Shown here: positions 39,485 to 48,033 of the stretch, one piece after another
How positions within the stretch are numbered: position 1 is the first letter of the stretch
Layout of the letters: each line of letters starts with the position of its first letter
NCBI RefSeq assembly: GCF_023101665.1
Contig: NZ_CP082161.1
Coordinates: 7,068,001-7,132,000, forward strand
Length of the DNA: 64,000 nt
Source: Bradyrhizobium sp. 195
GTDB lineage: Bacteria; Pseudomonadota; Alphaproteobacteria; Rhizobiales; Xanthobacteraceae
Direction of reading: 5' to 3'
The notes under the pieces: model-generated
Databases searched by the model: none
What the model was told of the DNA's origin: nothing
Seen by the model: the letters and a program-made list of their open reading frames with translations, nothing else
Made by a program: the position numbers and the translations under genes

Positions 39485-39502
39485 GATTCGTGGGATGAAG
39501 GT

Positions 39503-39606
39503 GTCATCACCCGCGAAGGCGGGTGATCCGGCATTGCCAGAGGCGTCGAGGCTAGAACCGAGGAGCTGCGGCGGACTCGATGCCCCGCCTTCGCGGGGCA
39601 TGACGG
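39503..39606. repeat. Intergenic repeat, family H
   Basis: GTGTCATCACCCGCGAAGG and GCGGGTGAT pair locally, and CCCCGCCTTCGCGGGGCATGAC forms a second hairpin at the right end. Follows the terminator at 39453. Confidence 0.65.
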
Positions 39607-39700
39607 CGGGGGTGCGGTTCGTCTTTGAACCCTCCGCTCTTCCCCAGCGACGAATGCCAAGCGCCCGTGGCCTGTTCGGCCGGGCCTGGGGACATTTCAC

Positions 39701-39838
39701 ATGGAAAGCATTCGGCCCGACACCACGGACCCGATACCGCTGCGGCCCGCGCCGAATCAAATCGGCACGATCATGCTGCGCTTTGTCGGGCTGTTGGCGG
39801 TTGCGATCGCCATCCTGGCGTTCGTCTATAGCCGCTGA
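39701..39838 (+). CDS. Tiny single-pass membrane protein (45 aa)
   Basis: ATG 39701: MESIRPDTTDPIPLRPAPNQ then one hydrophobic helix (LRFVGLLAVAIAILAFVYSR). The Pro-rich soluble head and C-terminal TM suggest a tail-anchored protein. No family recognised. It lies head-to-head/tail-close with the 48-aa membrane protein on the opposite strand (37 bp between stops), an arrangement that hints both are real rather than noise. Confidence 0.5.
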   Translation: MESIRPDTTDPIPLRPAPNQIGTIMLRFVGLLAVAIAILAFVYSR

Positions 39839-39875
39839 GGCGCGGCCGGATGCGGCTGCGGAAATTAACGAACTC

Positions 39876-40022
39876 TTACCGGCTCGCGTCGACGGACGAG
39901 GCTTCCAGGGTGTAGGCGCCATCGGCATAGCCCTTCACCACCATGCCGGCGACCAGCATCACGGCCAGCGTCGCGGTCGCGAAGATAAATCCGACAAATT
40001 TGAGTGCGCCGCGATCTGCCAT
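39876..40022 (-). CDS. Tiny single-pass membrane protein (48 aa)
   Basis: From ATG 40022 (MADRGALKFVGFIFATATLA), a membrane helix about residues 8-28, a glycine (VAGMVVKGYADG) and a short tail ending SSVDASR. Family not recognised, though similar tiny single-pass proteins are common in Rhizobiales. Upstream sequence GAGACAGGGGACGAGGACC before the ATG gives a GGGGACGAGG ribosome-site candidate. Confidence 0.6.
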   Translation of the reverse strand: MADRGALKFVGFIFATATLAVMLVAGMVVKGYADGAYTLEASSVDASR

Positions 40023-40219
40023 GGTCCTCGTCCCCTGTCTCTGCCAATTCGTTTCAAATAGACAGCGACAGGTTCATAATTAGTTAGCAACTCGATGGTT
40101 CCGACCAACTGCTTCGCGGTAACCACGTTGCGCAGGCTTATGGCAGCCGCCCCAAAACGCGTCCATAGCGCGCGGGCAACACTTGCGCACTCATTTGGAC
40201 CATCCATCTTGGAACAGAT

Positions 40220-40702
40220 CTAACCGGTCTTCGCACGCGTCGGCACGAAGGCGCTGGCGGTGATGGAATAGACGTCTTCGCCGCGCTGATTGGTGCCGGT
40301 GGTACGGACGGTCAGGATGCCCCAGCCGGGGCGCGAGGCGGAGATGCGCTTGTCGACGATGCCGCTGACGTAGTTGATCGTGTCGCCGGCGAGCACCGGC
40401 CTGATCCAGCGCAGGTCACGAAAGCCCGGCGACGGGCCGCCCACTGCAACCTCCTCGCCGCGCGCCGCAGTTTCGCGCGCCAGACGCTGGCCGTCGGCGA
40501 CAATCAGGCTCATGCAGGCCGAGCCGACATGCCAGCCCGACGCCGCAAGCCCGCCGAACAGCGAGTTCTTGCCCTCCTCCTCGTCGAGATGGAAACGCTG
40601 CGGATCGAACTTTGCGGCGAACTTCTTGATCAACTCCGCAGTGAACGTATAGGCGCCGATCTCGCGGCGCTGGCCGATCTCGATGTCCTCGAAGAACCGC
40701 AT
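40220..40702 (-). CDS. MaoC-like dehydratase (2)
   Basis: 160 aa from ATG 40702 (MRFFEDIEIGQRREIG). Hot-dog fold with catalytic pair Asp and His in FDPQRFHLDEE, five residues apart as in R-specific enoyl-CoA hydratases (D-x4-H), then LFGGLAASGWHV and the C-terminal RTTGTNQRGEDVYSITASAFV. Second of two tandem MaoC genes; its start overlaps the stop of the first (TGATG), so they are coupled. Likely a heterodimer or two half-enzymes acting on CoA-esters. Confidence 0.9.
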   Translation of the reverse strand: MRFFEDIEIGQRREIGAYTFTAELIKKFAAKFDPQRFHLDEEEGKNSLFGGLAASGWHVGSACMSLIVADGQRLARETAARGEEVAVGGPSPGFRDLRWIRPVLAGDTINYVSGIVDKRISASRPGWGILTVRTTGTNQRGEDVYSITASAFVPTRAKTG

Positions 40703-41154
40703 CAGACCGTCCCCTCGCGCCGCTTGATCAGGATCGGCGAGGTCATCTCGGCGAGCGCCTGCCCCTTGGCGTTGCGCGCGGTGCATTTGAACGTGACGAC
40801 GCCGAGCTCGGGCCGGCTCTTCGAGGTGCGTGCCTCCAGCACATCGACATCGAGTGTCAGGTCGTCACCCGGCCTGAGCGGCGACAGCCAACGGACCTCA
40901 TCGACACCGGGAGACCCCATCGAGGCGGCTCGGGTGATGAAGCCGTCGGCCATCATGCGCATCATCAGCGAGCAGAGGTGCCAGCCCGAGCCGGACAGGC
41001 CGCGCAGCATGCTTTTGCTGGCGGCCTCCTCGTCCAGGTGCATGGGCTGCGGATCGAACTCGGCGGCAAAGGCCAAAATCTCGTCGCGGGTGACATGGCG
41101 CGGGCCGAATGTGCCGAACCGGCCGGGCGGGAAATCTTCGAAGGTCAGGGTCAT
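40702..41154 (-). CDS. MaoC-like dehydratase (1)
   Basis: 150 aa from ATG 41154 (MTLTFEDFPPGRFGTFG); the longer frame upstream is not domain-like. Catalytic Asp and His in FDPQPMHLDEE (five apart), then LRGLSGSGWHLCSLM and ELGVVTFKCTARNAKGQALAEM. It precedes the second MaoC gene with a 1-bp overlap. Paired MaoC proteins in Rhizobiales are thought to hydrate enoyl-CoA intermediates of degradative or polyhydroxyalkanoate routes; specificity is not visible here. Confidence 0.9.
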   Translation of the reverse strand: MTLTFEDFPPGRFGTFGPRHVTRDEILAFAAEFDPQPMHLDEEAASKSMLRGLSGSGWHLCSLMMRMMADGFITRAASMGSPGVDEVRWLSPLRPGDDLTLDVDVLEARTSKSRPELGVVTFKCTARNAKGQALAEMTSPILIKRREGTV

Positions 41155-41332
41155 CTTGGGAAAGCTTTGCGGGAATGACAGATTGTGGCCGCACTTTGCG
41201 GCAATCTCAACCCGCCGGCCCGCATGGCTCGTGCTACATACAGGGTGGCGGCGGCCTTGAGTCGGACCAATCGAGGGCCAAGACCCGAGCGCCAAGGCCG
41301 GTGTGCGGGTCCGATTTGCCCTGGGGAGAGCA

Positions 41333-41629
41333 ATGTTTTCATTCAGCGACCTTTTCCAATGGGACCGGTTCATCACGCCGACGATCATCAAGACCTTCTA
41401 TTGGCTGGTGATCGCGCTGATCTGCCTGTTCGGCCTCTCCGGCATCTTTTCGGGCCTGGCTGCCATGGCGATCAGCCCGTTCGGCGGCTTCCTGGTGCTG
41501 CTGTCGTCGATCGCCAGCGTCGTCGTCGGCATCGTGTTCTCGCGCATCGTCGCGGAGCTGATCCTGATCGTCTTCCGCATCAACGAGCATCTCGGCGCGA
41601 TCCGGGACCAGGGCAGCGGGATGCGGTGA
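41333..41629 (+). CDS. DUF4282 membrane protein
   Basis: 98 aa from ATG 41333 with GGGGAGAGC upstream. Starts MFSFSDLFQWDRFITPTIIK; two helices (about residues 23-47 and 55-80) and a polar C-terminus RINEHLGAIRDQGSGMR, matching the DUF4282 pattern of small two-TM inner-membrane proteins. Function unknown. Divergent from the MaoC genes and convergent with ychF. Confidence 0.8.
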   Translation: MFSFSDLFQWDRFITPTIIKTFYWLVIALICLFGLSGIFSGLAAMAISPFGGFLVLLSSIASVVVGIVFSRIVAELILIVFRINEHLGAIRDQGSGMR

Positions 41630-41644
41630 GGCAGGCGCAGCTGC

Positions 41645-41736
41645 CGTAGGGTGGGCAAAGGCGCAAAGCGCCGTGCCCACGATCATTCCGCGATTGGAGA
41701 GAGGCCGTGGGCACGCTTCGCTTTGCCCACCCTACG
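41645..41736. repeat. Palindromic intergenic repeat, family A (copy 4)
   Basis: CGTAGGGTGGGCAAAGGCG and CGCTTTGCCCACCCTACG with GTGCCCAC / GTGGGCAC boxes; lies between the DUF4282 and ychF stops and can terminate either. Confidence 0.9.
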
Positions 41737-41751
41737 GCGCCGTGTTGGTGC

Positions 41752-42849
41752 TTACGTATTGAACCTGAAATGCATCACGTCGCCGTCGGCGACGACGTAT
41801 TCCTTGCCTTCGAGCCTGAGCTTGCCGGCATCGCGCGCGCCGGCTTCGCCGCCGAGCGCGACATAGTCGTCATACGCAATGGTCTCGGCGCGAATAAAAC
41901 CCTTCTCGAAATCGGTGTGGATCACGCCGGCCGCGCCCGGCGCCTTGGTGCCGCGATAGATGGTCCAGGCGCGCGCTTCCTTCGGACCCACGGTGAAATA
42001 GGTGATGAGGTCGAGCAGCGTGTAGCCGGCACGGATCAGGCGGTCGAGGCCGGCCTCCTCCAGGCCCAGCGTCTCCAGGAAGTCGGCGCGTTCCTCACGT
42101 GAGATGGTGGCGATCTCGGATTCGATCTTGGCCGAGATGACGACGGCGACCGCGCCTTCCTTGGCGGCCTGCTCCTGCACCGCCGTGGAGAACGAATTGC
42201 CCGTTGCGGCCGAGGCTTCCTCGACGTTGCAGACGTAGAGCACGGGCTTGGACGACAGCAAGCCGAGCATCCCGAAGGCGCGCTCCTCCTCGGCCTTGCG
42301 CTCGACGAGGCGCGCGGGCTTGCCCTCGCGCAGCAGCACCAGGGTGCGGTTGACGAGGTCGAGCTGCTCCTTGGCGTCCTTGTCGTTGCCCTTGGCCTTC
42401 TTGGTGAGGTTGTCGACGCGCTTCTCGAGGCTGTCGAGATCGGCGAGCATCAGCTCGGTCTCGATGGTCTCGATGTCGGCGAGCGGGGCGATCTTGCCCT
42501 CGACATGGGTGATGTCGGAATCCTCGAAGCAGCGCACCACATGCGCGATCGCGTCGACCTCGCGGATGTTGGCCAGAAATTGATTGCCGAGGCCTTCACC
42601 CTTGGAAGCGCCGCGGACGAGGCCCGCGATGTCGACGAAGGTCAGCCGGGTCGGGATGATCTGTGCCGACTTGGCGATCGCCGCGAGCTTGTCGAGCCGC
42701 GGATCGGGCACGGCGACCTCGCCGACATTCGGCTCGATGGTGCAGAACGGATAGTTCGCGGCTTGCGCCGCAGCTGTCTCGGTCAGCGCATTGAACAAGG
42801 TCGACTTGCCGACATTGGGCAATCCGACGATCCCGCATTTGAATCCCAT
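41752..42849 (-). CDS. ychF: Redox-regulated ATPase YchF (OLA1-like)
   Basis: Cytosolic Obg-family P-loop NTPase of 365 aa, ATP-preferring, linked to ribosomes and oxidative-stress response. Start at ATG 42849 ([17 protein letters not shown]); the frame extends into repeat DNA upstream. The P-loop GLPNVGKST is at residue 9, [14 protein letters not shown] and [14 protein letters not shown] follow, and the C-terminal TGS domain has [14 protein letters not shown]. It is the last gene of rplY-pth-ychF, a conserved alphaproteobacterial order. Confidence 0.96.
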   Translation of the reverse strand: MGFKCGIVGLPNVGKSTLFNALTETAAAQAANYPFCTIEPNVGEVAVPDPRLDKLAAIAKSAQIIPTRLTFVDIAGLVRGASKGEGLGNQFLANIREVDAIAHVVRCFEDSDITHVEGKIAPLADIETIETELMLADLDSLEKRVDNLTKKAKGNDKDAKEQLDLVNRTLVLLREGKPARLVERKAEEERAFGMLGLLSSKPVLYVCNVEEASAATGNSFSTAVQEQAAKEGAVAVVISAKIESEIATISREERADFLETLGLEEAGLDRLIRAGYTLLDLITYFTVGPKEARAWTIYRGTKAPGAAGVIHTDFEKGFIRAETIAYDDYVALGGEAGARDAGKLRLEGKEYVVADGDVMHFRFNT

Positions 42850-42893
42850 GGTCTCATCCAGTCTTCGCGCCGGGCGCGTGCGTTCGTTGAAAT

Positions 42894-42983
42894 CGTCATG
42901 CCCGGCCTTGTGCCGGGCATCCACGTCCTTCGCTCCGCGGAGAAAGAAAGACGTGGATGGCCGGGTCAAGCCCGGCCATGACG
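42894..42983. repeat. Palindromic intergenic repeat, family C (copy 2)
   Basis: CGTCATGCCCGGCC ... GCCGGGCATCCACGTC and GACGTGGATGGCCGGGTC ... GGCCATGACGG, mirror halves with an inner CTTCGCTCCGCGGAG loop. Between ychF and pth. Confidence 0.9.
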
Positions 42984-42991
42984 GAGAGAGA

Positions 42992-43603
42992 TCAGTTCGA
43001 CTTCTCTCCGTTCTCGTCCTTGGTCAAAAATCCCTTCGCCTGCATGGCGAGATGCACCCTGTTGGCGAAGGTCGCGTCCGTGCCCTTGGCAACCAATGCC
43101 GCGTGCTCGGCCACCGCCTCGCACAGCGTCGCCACCCAGTCGTTGTCGGCCTTGGCGAAGTCCGACAGCACGTGGCCGTGCACCAGTTCCTTGACGCCGG
43201 GATGACCGATGCCGAGACGCACCCGGCGATAATCGTTGCCGATATGCGCCGAAATCGAACGCAGGCCGTTGTGTCCGGCGATGCCGCCGCCGATCTTCAC
43301 CCGCACCTTCCCCGGCGGCAGCTCGAGCTCGTCGTGGAACACGGTGACATCGCCAGGAGCGATCTTGAAGAAGCTTGCAGCTTCCTGCACGGCACGGCCG
43401 GAATCGTTCATGTAGGTCGTCGGCTTGAGCAGGATCACGCGCTCGGGTCCGAGCGTGCCTTCCGAGGTCTCGCCCTGAAAACGACGGCGCCATGGTGCGA
43501 AACCATGACGCCGCGCGATCTCTTCGACGGCCATGAAGCCGACATTGTGCCGGTTGCGTGCGTATTTCGCGCCGGGATTGCCGAGCCCAACAAAGAGTCG
43601 CAT
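42992..43603 (-). CDS. pth: Peptidyl-tRNA hydrolase Pth
   Basis: Releases peptides from peptidyl-tRNA, recycling tRNA. 203 aa from ATG 43603 ([23 protein letters not shown]). Catalytic His19 lies in RNRHNVGF and Asn9 in LGNPG; the [13 protein letters not shown] block and the DELELPPGK Asp complete the active site. Between rplY (upstream, 58 bp) and ychF. Confidence 0.97.
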   Translation of the reverse strand: MRLFVGLGNPGAKYARNRHNVGFMAVEEIARRHGFAPWRRRFQGETSEGTLGPERVILLKPTTYMNDSGRAVQEAASFFKIAPGDVTVFHDELELPPGKVRVKIGGGIAGHNGLRSISAHIGNDYRRVRLGIGHPGVKELVHGHVLSDFAKADNDWVATLCEAVAEHAALVAKGTDATFANRVHLAMQAKGFLTKDENGEKSN

Positions 43604-43623
43604 GACGCGGCGCGCCCCTCGCT

Positions 43624-43650
43624 TGGCGCGCGGTCAGGGACCGCGCGCCA
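43624..43650 (-). promoter_or_regulatory. Strong hairpin between rplY and pth
   Basis: TGGCGCGCGGT and ACCGCGCGCCA form a perfect 11-bp stem with a 5-nt loop in the 58-bp rplY-pth spacer. No T-run follows, so it is a processing, pause or attenuation site rather than a full terminator. Confidence 0.55.
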
Positions 43651-43661
43651 GCTTTGAGAGA

Positions 43662-44372
43662 TTACTTCTTCTTGTCGCCGCCGGCGGGAGCCTTGGCAGC
43701 CGCGGCAGGCGCAGCAGCAGCCGGAGCGGCCGCACCAGCCGCCGGAGCAGCCGCAGCAGCGCCAGGAGCTGCAGCCGCAGCCGCGGCCTTCTGCTCTTCG
43801 GCGTAGCCGGACGGCGGCACGATGGTGACGAGGGTCGCGTCCTCGCGGGCCAGCGCCTTCACGCCGGCCGGCAGCTTGACGTCGGACAGATGCAGCGAGT
43901 GACCGATTTCGAGCGAGCCGACATCGGCCTCGATGTACTGCGGAATGCTCTCGACACCACATTCGAGCTCGATCGCGTGGGCGACGATGTTGACGGTGCC
44001 GCCGCGCTTCACGCCGGGGGACGATTCCGACTTCACCACATGCAAGGGCACGCTGATGCGGATGGTGGCGCCTTCGCCGAGCCGCATGAAGTCGACATGG
44101 ATCGGGAAGTCCTTGACCGGATCGAGGTGGTAATCGCGCGGAATCACGCGGTGCTTCTTGCCCTCGAGATCGATGTCGACCAGCGTGGTCAGGAACCGGC
44201 CGGCGAGGATGCGCTGGCGCAGTTCGCGATCTTCAATCGAGATCGTCACCGGGGGCTGGTTGTTGCCATAGATCACTCCGGGCACTCGCCCGGCGCGACG
44301 CTCAGCCCGGGCGGCCCCCTTGCCGCTCTTCGGACGTGCGGTCGCCTTCAATTCCTTGACGGTCGTCGCCAT
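43662..44372 (-). CDS. rplY: Ribosomal protein L25 / general stress protein Ctc
   Basis: 236 aa from ATG 44372 (MATTVKELKATARPKSGK). N-terminal 5S rRNA-binding domain (AERRAGRVPGVIYG), a longer L25/TL5-like second domain (LRQRILAGRFLTT, HLSDVKLP), and an Ala/Pro-rich C-terminal tail of about 40 residues (AAAAAPGAAAAAPAAG), the CTC form. The usual E. coli L25 is 94 aa; the extended form is normal in alphaproteobacteria. First gene of rplY-pth-ychF. Confidence 0.95.
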   Translation of the reverse strand: MATTVKELKATARPKSGKGAARAERRAGRVPGVIYGNNQPPVTISIEDRELRQRILAGRFLTTLVDIDLEGKKHRVIPRDYHLDPVKDFPIHVDFMRLGEGATIRISVPLHVVKSESSPGVKRGGTVNIVAHAIELECGVESIPQYIEADVGSLEIGHSLHLSDVKLPAGVKALAREDATLVTIVPPSGYAEEQKAAAAAAAPGAAAAAPAAGAAAPAAAAPAAAAKAPAGGDKKK

Positions 44373-44541
44373 GTCGTTAAGTCCTTGTTTTTGCAAAAGT
44401 TAATGGGCCGCAAGGCGGCCCATGGCATACGCCGCAGCAAGCCTCCAGGGGTGCGGGGGCCGCGGACGTGGCGGGCTTTTACCCGGAAGATGCGGAAATG
44501 ACAAGGAGAATGGGGTGGCGGGTTGTTCCGGATGGCATCTT

Positions 44542-44628
44542 GTAGCCCGATGGAGCGGAGCGAAATCCGGGGAGCTCGTACAACCGGCGAGAGCGGCCCC
44601 CGGATTCGCTGCGCTCCATCCGGGCTAC
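44542..44628. repeat. Palindromic intergenic repeat, family F (copy 1)
   Basis: GTAGCCCGATGGAGCGGAGC and GCTGCGCTCCATCCGGGCTAC, mirror halves, with GAAATCCGGGG and CCCCGGATTCG inside. Relative at 59983-60070. It sits 10 bp past the ubiK stop. Confidence 0.85.
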
Positions 44629-44638
44629 GGACCGGTGA

Positions 44639-44890
44639 TTACCCGCCGAGTTTGGCCTCCAGCGCCGCGATGCGCGTTTTCAGCGCCTCGTTCTCCTCGC
44701 GCGCCAGGCGCGCCATGTCCTTGACTGCCTCGAACTCCTCGCGCTTGACCAGATCCATGTCGCGCAGGAATTTTTCAGCCTGGGTGCGCATCACCGTGTC
44801 GAACTCGCGCTTGACGCCCTGGGCGGCACCGGCGGCATCGTTCATCAGGCGGCCGATCTCGTCGAAAAACCGGTTGTTGGTCTGGGTCAT
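44639..44890 (-). CDS. ubiK: UbiK-family ubiquinone biosynthesis accessory factor
   Basis: 83 aa: MTQTNNRFFDEIGRLMNDAAGAAQ then FLRDMDLVKREEFEAVKDMA and a C-terminal coiled coil (LAREENEALKTRIAALEAKLG). This is the BMFP/UbiK pattern; in E. coli UbiK binds UbiJ-lipids and aids ubiquinone synthesis. Divergent from lgt; the region between is unusually palindromic. Confidence 0.88.
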   Translation of the reverse strand: MTQTNNRFFDEIGRLMNDAAGAAQGVKREFDTVMRTQAEKFLRDMDLVKREEFEAVKDMARLAREENEALKTRIAALEAKLGG

Positions 44891-44956
44891 TTCGGTCTCC
44901 TGGCGGCCTCAGATTAGCTTTGCGCGAACTCTCGAAAAGACAATGGCAATCCGATC

Positions 44957-45003
44957 GAACCGGTTCAAGTGCCGATCGGCGGTATCCTTGTCATGAACCG
45001 GTT
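44957..45003. promoter_or_regulatory. Cluster of short palindromes between ubiK and lgt
   Basis: GAACCGGTTC (44957), GCCGATCGGC (44971) and GAACCGGTT (44995) lie within 47 bp in the divergent promoter region. Candidate shared operator; could be chance. Confidence 0.35.
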
Positions 45004-45098
45004 TCCTTGCAATCGTATTCAACGTCCCGGCATAACAAGAATCAGACGGCGTCCGCTGGTCCTCTTCGCCGCGATCTCGCTCAGACATAGAAGGCGCG

Positions 45099-45944
45099 AT
45101 GCCCTTTCTGCTCATCGACTTCCCCGCCTTCAAGCCAATCGCGCTCGAGATCGGCCCGTTCGCGATCCGCTGGTATGCGCTGGCCTACATCTGCGGCATC
45201 GTGTTCGGCTGGCTCTATGCGCGCTCGCTGCTGAAGAAAGAGCGCCTGTGGGGCGGCCCCGCGCCGATGTCGCTGGTGCAGATCGACGATTTCATCCTCT
45301 GGGTCACGCTCGGCATCATCCTCGGCGGCCGCACCGGCTACGTGCTGTTCTACAATCTGCCCTTCTTCATCGATCATCCCGCCGCGATCTTCAAATTGTG
45401 GGAGGGCGGCATGTCTTTCCACGGCGGCTTCCTCGGCTGCGTCGTCGCAGTGATGGCATTTGCCTATCGCAACGGCATCTCGATCCTCTCGCTCGGCGAC
45501 ATCACCACCGCGGTCGCCCCAGTCGGGCTGCTGCTCGGGCGCATCGCCAATTTCATCAACGGCGAATTATGGGGCCGCGCCACCGACGCCAGCCTGCCCT
45601 GGGCGATGATCTTCCCCAACGATCCAACGCAGCTGCCGCGTCATCCGAGCCAGCTCTACGAGGCCGGCATGGAGGGCATCCTGCTGTTCACGGTGCTTGC
45701 GATCATGATCCGCTTCGGTGCCTTGAGGCGGCCCGGCATGATCCTCGGCGCCTTCATCCTGATCTATGGTCTGACCCGGATCGCCGGCGAGCATTTCCGC
45801 GAGCCGGACGCGCAGCTCGGCTTCCTCTGGGGCGGATTAACCATGGGCATGTTGTTGTCGATCCCGATGCTTATCGTCGGCACTGTACTTATTGTATTGG
45901 CGGTCAGGCGCGGTGCGCCGAAGCCCATCGAGGCCATTCGTTAA
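45099..45944 (+). CDS. lgt: Prolipoprotein diacylglyceryl transferase Lgt
   Basis: Inner-membrane enzyme that attaches diacylglycerol to the lipobox cysteine of prolipoproteins, here including the lipoprotein at 48034. 281 aa, about seven TMs. The Lgt signature [17 protein letters not shown] (around residue 148; consensus GRxGNFIN-E) and the HPSQLYEA motif with catalytic His are present. ATG 45099 has AAGGCGCG before it. The MidA-like gene follows 20 bp downstream. Confidence 0.96.
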   Translation: MPFLLIDFPAFKPIALEIGPFAIRWYALAYICGIVFGWLYARSLLKKERLWGGPAPMSLVQIDDFILWVTLGIILGGRTGYVLFYNLPFFIDHPAAIFKLWEGGMSFHGGFLGCVVAVMAFAYRNGISILSLGDITTAVAPVGLLLGRIANFINGELWGRATDASLPWAMIFPNDPTQLPRHPSQLYEAGMEGILLFTVLAIMIRFGALRRPGMILGAFILIYGLTRIAGEHFREPDAQLGFLWGGLTMGMLLSIPMLIVGTVLIVLAVRRGAPKPIEAIR

Positions 45945-45964
45945 TTCCTTTCGAGAAGATAGCC

Positions 45965-47083
45965 GTGACCGAACAGCCGCTGCTCAACGAGATCAAGGCG
46001 CTGATCAAATCCTCAGGCCCGATGCCGGTCTGGCGGTACATGGAACTGTGCCTGATGCATCCGCGCCATGGCTATTACGTCTCGCGCGATCCGCTCGGGC
46101 GTGAGGGCGACTTCACCACTGCGCCCGAGGTCAGCCAGATGTTCGGCGAGCTCCTGGGACTGTGGACCGCCTCGGTGTGGAAACAGATGGGCTCGCCGCA
46201 ATTTTTGCGGCTGATCGAGCTCGGCCCCGGCCGCGGCACCATGATGGCGGACGCGCTGCGCGCACTCCGCGTGCTGCCACCGCTGTACCAGGCGCTTCAT
46301 ATCCACATGGTCGAGGTCAATCCCGTCTTGCGCGACCGCCAAGGCGCGACGCTGGCGAACGTGCGCAACATCGACTGGCACGACAGCATCGACGACGTGC
46401 CGGAAGGACCGAGCATCATCCTCGCCAACGAATATTTCGACGTGCTGCCGATCCACCAGATGGTCCGCCGCGAGAACGGCTGGCACGAGCGCGTGATCGA
46501 GATCGATCCGAACGGAAAGCTCGAGTTCGGCGCGGCGCCCGAGCCGACGCCACGCTTCGACGTGCTGCTGCCGCCCTTGGTGCGCGCCGCGCCGGTCGGC
46601 GCCGTGTTCGAATGGCGGCCCGACGGCGAGATCATGAAGCTTGCGACGCGCGTGCGCGACCAGGACGGAGCGGGGCTGATCATCGACTACGGCCATCTGC
46701 GCAGCGATGCCGGCGATACGTTCCAGGCGATTGCGCGTCACACCTTCGCCGATCCCTTGAAGGCGCCGGGGCAGGCCGACGTCACCGCCCATGTCGACTT
46801 CCAGGCGCTGGCGCGTGCCGCCGAGGATGTCGGCACGCGCGTGCACGGGCCGGTGACGCAAGGCGACTTCCTCAAGCGTATCGGCATCGACACAAGGGCC
46901 GCCGCCTTGATGCAGAAGGCAACGCCGGAAGTTGCCACCGACATTTCGATCGCCCTCAAGCGGTTGACGGACACCGGGCGCAGCGGCATGGGCTCGATGT
47001 TCAAGGTGCTCGGCATCTCCGAGCCGCGGCTGACGGGCATTGCCGGCCTCAGTGATCTCGAACAGGCCGGAGACGCCTCATGA
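45965..47083 (+). CDS. MidA/NDUFAF7-family SAM-dependent methyltransferase
   Basis: 372 aa from GTG 45965 (VTEQPLLNEIKALIK), 20 bp after lgt; the frame upstream overlaps lgt and is not used. Motifs: GREGDFTTAPEVSQMFGELLG, LIELGPGRGTMMADALRAL (SAM site), ILANEYFDVLPI and DYGHLRSDAGDTFQAIARH. The eukaryotic relative NDUFAF7/MidA dimethylates an arginine of a complex I subunit and is needed for assembly. Overlaps pgeF by 4 bp (ATGA). By analogy an assembly factor for respiratory complex I. Confidence 0.9.
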   Translation: MTEQPLLNEIKALIKSSGPMPVWRYMELCLMHPRHGYYVSRDPLGREGDFTTAPEVSQMFGELLGLWTASVWKQMGSPQFLRLIELGPGRGTMMADALRALRVLPPLYQALHIHMVEVNPVLRDRQGATLANVRNIDWHDSIDDVPEGPSIILANEYFDVLPIHQMVRRENGWHERVIEIDPNGKLEFGAAPEPTPRFDVLLPPLVRAAPVGAVFEWRPDGEIMKLATRVRDQDGAGLIIDYGHLRSDAGDTFQAIARHTFADPLKAPGQADVTAHVDFQALARAAEDVGTRVHGPVTQGDFLKRIGIDTRAAALMQKATPEVATDISIALKRLTDTGRSGMGSMFKVLGISEPRLTGIAGLSDLEQAGDAS

Positions 47084-47847
47084 CACTTTCTTCGTCGCTG
47101 CTGTCGGCCGTGCCCGGACTTCGCCACTCGTTCTTCACCCGCGAAGGCGGCGTCTCCAGCGGCATCTATTCCGCGCTGAACGGCGGGCTCGGCTCCAACG
47201 ACGATCAGGCCCTCGTCGCGGAAAACCGCCGCCGCATGGCCGAGCATGTCGGCGTCGCGCCGGAACGTTTTCTCAGCCTGCACCAGATCCATTCGCCCGA
47301 CGTGCGCGTCGCCGAGATGCCCTGGCCGAGCGGTCCGCGGCCGAAGGGCGATGCGCTGGTCACCAACACGCCCGGCATCGCGCTCGGCGTCTCCACCGCC
47401 GATTGCGGGCCGGTGCTGTTCGTCGATCCCAACGCGCGCGTGATCGGCGGCGCACATGCCGGCTGGAAAGGCGCGCTGACTGGCGTGCTGGAGGCAACGA
47501 TCTCGGCGATGGAGACGCTCGGCGCCACGCGCGGCGGCATCATTGCCGCGATCGGACCCTTGATCCGCCAGGAGAGCTACGAGGTCGGAAACGAGTTCGT
47601 CGCGCGCTTCATCGACACGGATGCGGACAACGCTGTGTTCTTCATTCCGTCGATGCGCGAGGGCCATGCGATGTTCGATCTCGCCGGCTTCATCCGCAAG
47701 CGGCTGGACGCCGCCGGCATCCTGATGATCGATGATCTTGGCCTCGACACGTACGCGGACGAACGCTTCTTCAGCTATCGCCGTTCGGTGCATCGCAAGG
47801 AGCCGGATTACGGCCGCCACATTCACGCGATCGCGCTGGAGGGGTGA
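47080..47847 (+). CDS. pgeF: Peptidoglycan editing factor PgeF (laccase-domain)
   Basis: 255 aa, cytosolic. Cu-oxidase_4-like fold with the zinc/copper-type motifs HQIHSPDV, TADCGPVLFVD and GGAHAGWKGAL (two His and one Cys of the metal site). PgeF proteins hydrolyse misincorporated UDP-MurNAc-L-Ser to keep peptidoglycan precursors faithful; older names are polyphenol oxidase YfiH/YlmD. Coupled to the MidA-like gene upstream by an ATGA overlap. Confidence 0.93.
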   Translation: MTLSSSLLSAVPGLRHSFFTREGGVSSGIYSALNGGLGSNDDQALVAENRRRMAEHVGVAPERFLSLHQIHSPDVRVAEMPWPSGPRPKGDALVTNTPGIALGVSTADCGPVLFVDPNARVIGGAHAGWKGALTGVLEATISAMETLGATRGGIIAAIGPLIRQESYEVGNEFVARFIDTDADNAVFFIPSMREGHAMFDLAGFIRKRLDAAGILMIDDLGLDTYADERFFSYRRSVHRKEPDYGRHIHAIALEG

Positions 47848-47858
47848 ACACAGAGGCA

Positions 47859-47981
47859 ACACACTGTGTCATTCCGGGGCTCGCGAAGCGAGAACCCGGA
47901 ATCCATCATGCAGGGCTGACGCGATAAAATGGATTCCGGGCTCGCGCCAAGGGGCGCGCCCCGGAATGACAGAGTGTTGTG
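47859..47981. repeat. Palindromic intergenic repeat, family B (full copy)
   Basis: ACACACTGTGTCATTCCGG and CCCCGGAATGACAGAGTG form mirror ends around inner GGAATCCATCATG / AAATGGATTCC arms. Between pgeF and the lipoprotein gene. Confidence 0.85.
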
Positions 47982-48033
47982 TCGCCCCTGCCCTAGACCT
48001 TAATCGATTTTAACGATATCGCTGCCCTCCATA

